This document shows, in pieces, positions 22,460-23,418 of a stretch of DNA of 23,418 bases. The position numbers and the translations under genes are program-made. The notes under the pieces are model-generated. The model was not told the origin of the DNA. It ran no database searches and saw only the letters and a program-made list of their open reading frames with translations. This DNA is from JBFMAE01 sp040756085 (GTDB lineage Bacteria; Desulfobacterota; BSN033; UBA1163), in contig JBFMAE010000373.1 of assembly GCA_040756085.1 (NCBI GenBank), positions 1-23,418 on the forward strand. Direction: 5' to 3'. The first letter of the stretch is position 1. Each line of letters begins with the position of its first letter.

Positions 22460-23418
22460 ATGTCTCAACGAAAAGGAATTGACAATGTTAAAATAGTTTT
22501 GGTGATCTTACTGATCTTCCTTCTGGGGGTCGGGATCGGGCTGAGCCAATCCCATAAAGTTCTGGCCCGCTCCAATAGTGTTTATGAAGACCTGAAGGTA
22601 TTTACCGAGGTCCTCGGTCTTCTTCAGAAGGAATATGTCGAGGAGACGAAATCAAAGGATCTGGTCTATGGGGCGATCAAAGGGATGCTGGAAACCCTGG
22701 ACCCCCACTCCGCCTTCATGCCTCCCAATATGTTTAAGGAGATGCAGGAGGAGACCAAGGGTCGGTTTGAGGGGTTGGGGATTGAGATCACCATAAAAGA
22801 CGGCGTCCTCACCGTCGTCTCCCCCATCGAAGATACTCCGGCCTTCAAGGCCGGGATCCAGGCAGGGGATCAGATCCTCAAGATCGAGGGAGAGTCGACA
22901 AAAAACTTGACCCTCATGGAGAACGTCAAACGATTACGTGGCCCGAAGGGTTCGAAGGTGACCATTACCATCATGAGGGAGGGCTTTACCAAACCCCAGG
23001 AGTTTACTCTGATCCGGGATGTCATCCCTATCCGGAGTGTTCGGCACGAATTGCTGGAGAAACATTACGGGTATATTCGTCTCTCCCAATTTCAGGAGAA
23101 GACCGATAATGAATTTGAGAAAGCGATGAAGGCATTGGAGGAGGAGAGTAAGGGGACGCTGAAAGGTTTGATCCTCGATCTCCGGAACAATCCTGGGGGA
23201 CTTTTGGATCAGGCCGTCAAGGTCGCAGACCGCTTTATCGAATCGGGCTCCATCGTTTCCATAGAGGGAAGGAGGGAAGAGCAGAAGCAGAAGTGGTCCG
23301 CCCGCCCCAATGATGGTAAACTCAACCGTTATCCTTTGGTGGTCCTGGTCAATGGCGGAAGTGCCAGCGGTGCCGAAATCGTGGCCGGAGCTATTCAGGA
23401 CCATGGTCGAGGCAGTCT
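22460..23418 (+). CDS. ctpA: C-terminal processing protease (S41/Ctp), 3' end beyond window
   Basis: A partial periplasmic protease with 319 codons inside the window. It starts at ATG 22460 with the strong ribosome-binding site GAAGGAGG (22447-22454). A signal or anchor helix (VKIVLVILLIFLLGVGIGLS) is followed by the family's leading segment (GAIKGMLETLDPHSAFMPPN), a PDZ domain (about 95-180; GLGIEIT, then GIQAGDQILKIEG), the S41 core (GLILDLRNNPGGLLDQAV) and the nucleophile region GSASGAEI with Ser303 as likely catalytic serine. The general-base Lys lies past the edge. Such enzymes trim or degrade periplasmic proteins and peptidoglycan hydrolases. It is 33 bp behind envC, a common arrangement, and probably the last or a middle gene of the division operon. 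Confidence 0.93.
   Translation, partial: MSQRKGIDNVKIVLVILLIFLLGVGIGLSQSHKVLARSNSVYEDLKVFTEVLGLLQKEYVEETKSKDLVYGAIKGMLETLDPHSAFMPPNMFKEMQEETKGRFEGLGIEITIKDGVLTVVSPIEDTPAFKAGIQAGDQILKIEGESTKNLTLMENVKRLRGPKGSKVTITIMREGFTKPQEFTLIRDVIPIRSVRHELLEKHYGYIRLSQFQEKTDNEFEKAMKALEEESKGTLKGLILDLRNNPGGLLDQAVKVADRFIESGSIVSIEGRREEQKQKWSARPNDGKLNRYPLVVLVNGGSASGAEIVAGAIQDHGRGS

Noticed and set aside
1..23418. CRISPR arrays, tRNA or rRNA genes, IS-element transposases
   Set aside because: None were recognisable on either strand by eye; there is no regular repeat-spacer pattern, tRNA-like arm set or transposase motif.

Overview
The window looks like a chromosomal segment of a Gram-negative bacterium, most likely an uncultured Desulfobacterota/Deltaproteobacteria-type lineage. 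This is inferred from the ftsE-ftsX-envC-ctpA order at the right end, the DUF4124-glutaredoxin protein, and the general style of the proteins. No rRNA or tRNA gene is visible, so the placement is tentative.

Left part (1-8231, minus strand): a three-gene operon with a good sigma70-type promoter at 8203-8231. The order is a TPR protein, a long RecQ-family helicase, and a giant ORF of at least 1584 codons that runs off the left edge without a stop. The giant protein has an N-terminal P-loop ATPase domain (Walker A GHFGSGKS, Walker B VLLVDE) of the BREX BrxC/PglY (DUF6079-like) type. Just before the edge it enters what looks like a PglZ/alkaline-phosphatase-superfamily domain (motif VLMDGMRWD). 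A BrxC/PglY-PglZ fusion behind recQ is the most unusual item in the window and a candidate defence system. It is followed (8327-10336, minus) by a YoaE-like molybdopterin oxidoreductase with its own promoter.

Middle (about 10.5-16.0 kb, plus strand): a visibly AT-richer accessory stretch. It holds radC, an ORF6N-domain protein, a beta-class DNA methyltransferase with an adjoining putative type II restriction endonuclease, and an SPL-like radical SAM protein. A 13-bp perfect (24-bp imperfect) inverted repeat brackets the methyltransferase/nuclease pair.

Right part (16.1-23.4 kb, plus strand): a long coiled-coil protein, a five-S1-domain RNA-binding protein, a decayed enoyl-CoA hydratase remnant, a secreted DUF4124-glutaredoxin protein, and then the division/envelope cluster ftsE, ftsX, envC-like and a C-terminal processing protease cut by the right edge. 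FtsE has Arg in place of the Walker A Lys, and the EnvC-like LytM domain has lost its zinc ligands, so it should act as an amidase activator and not as an enzyme.
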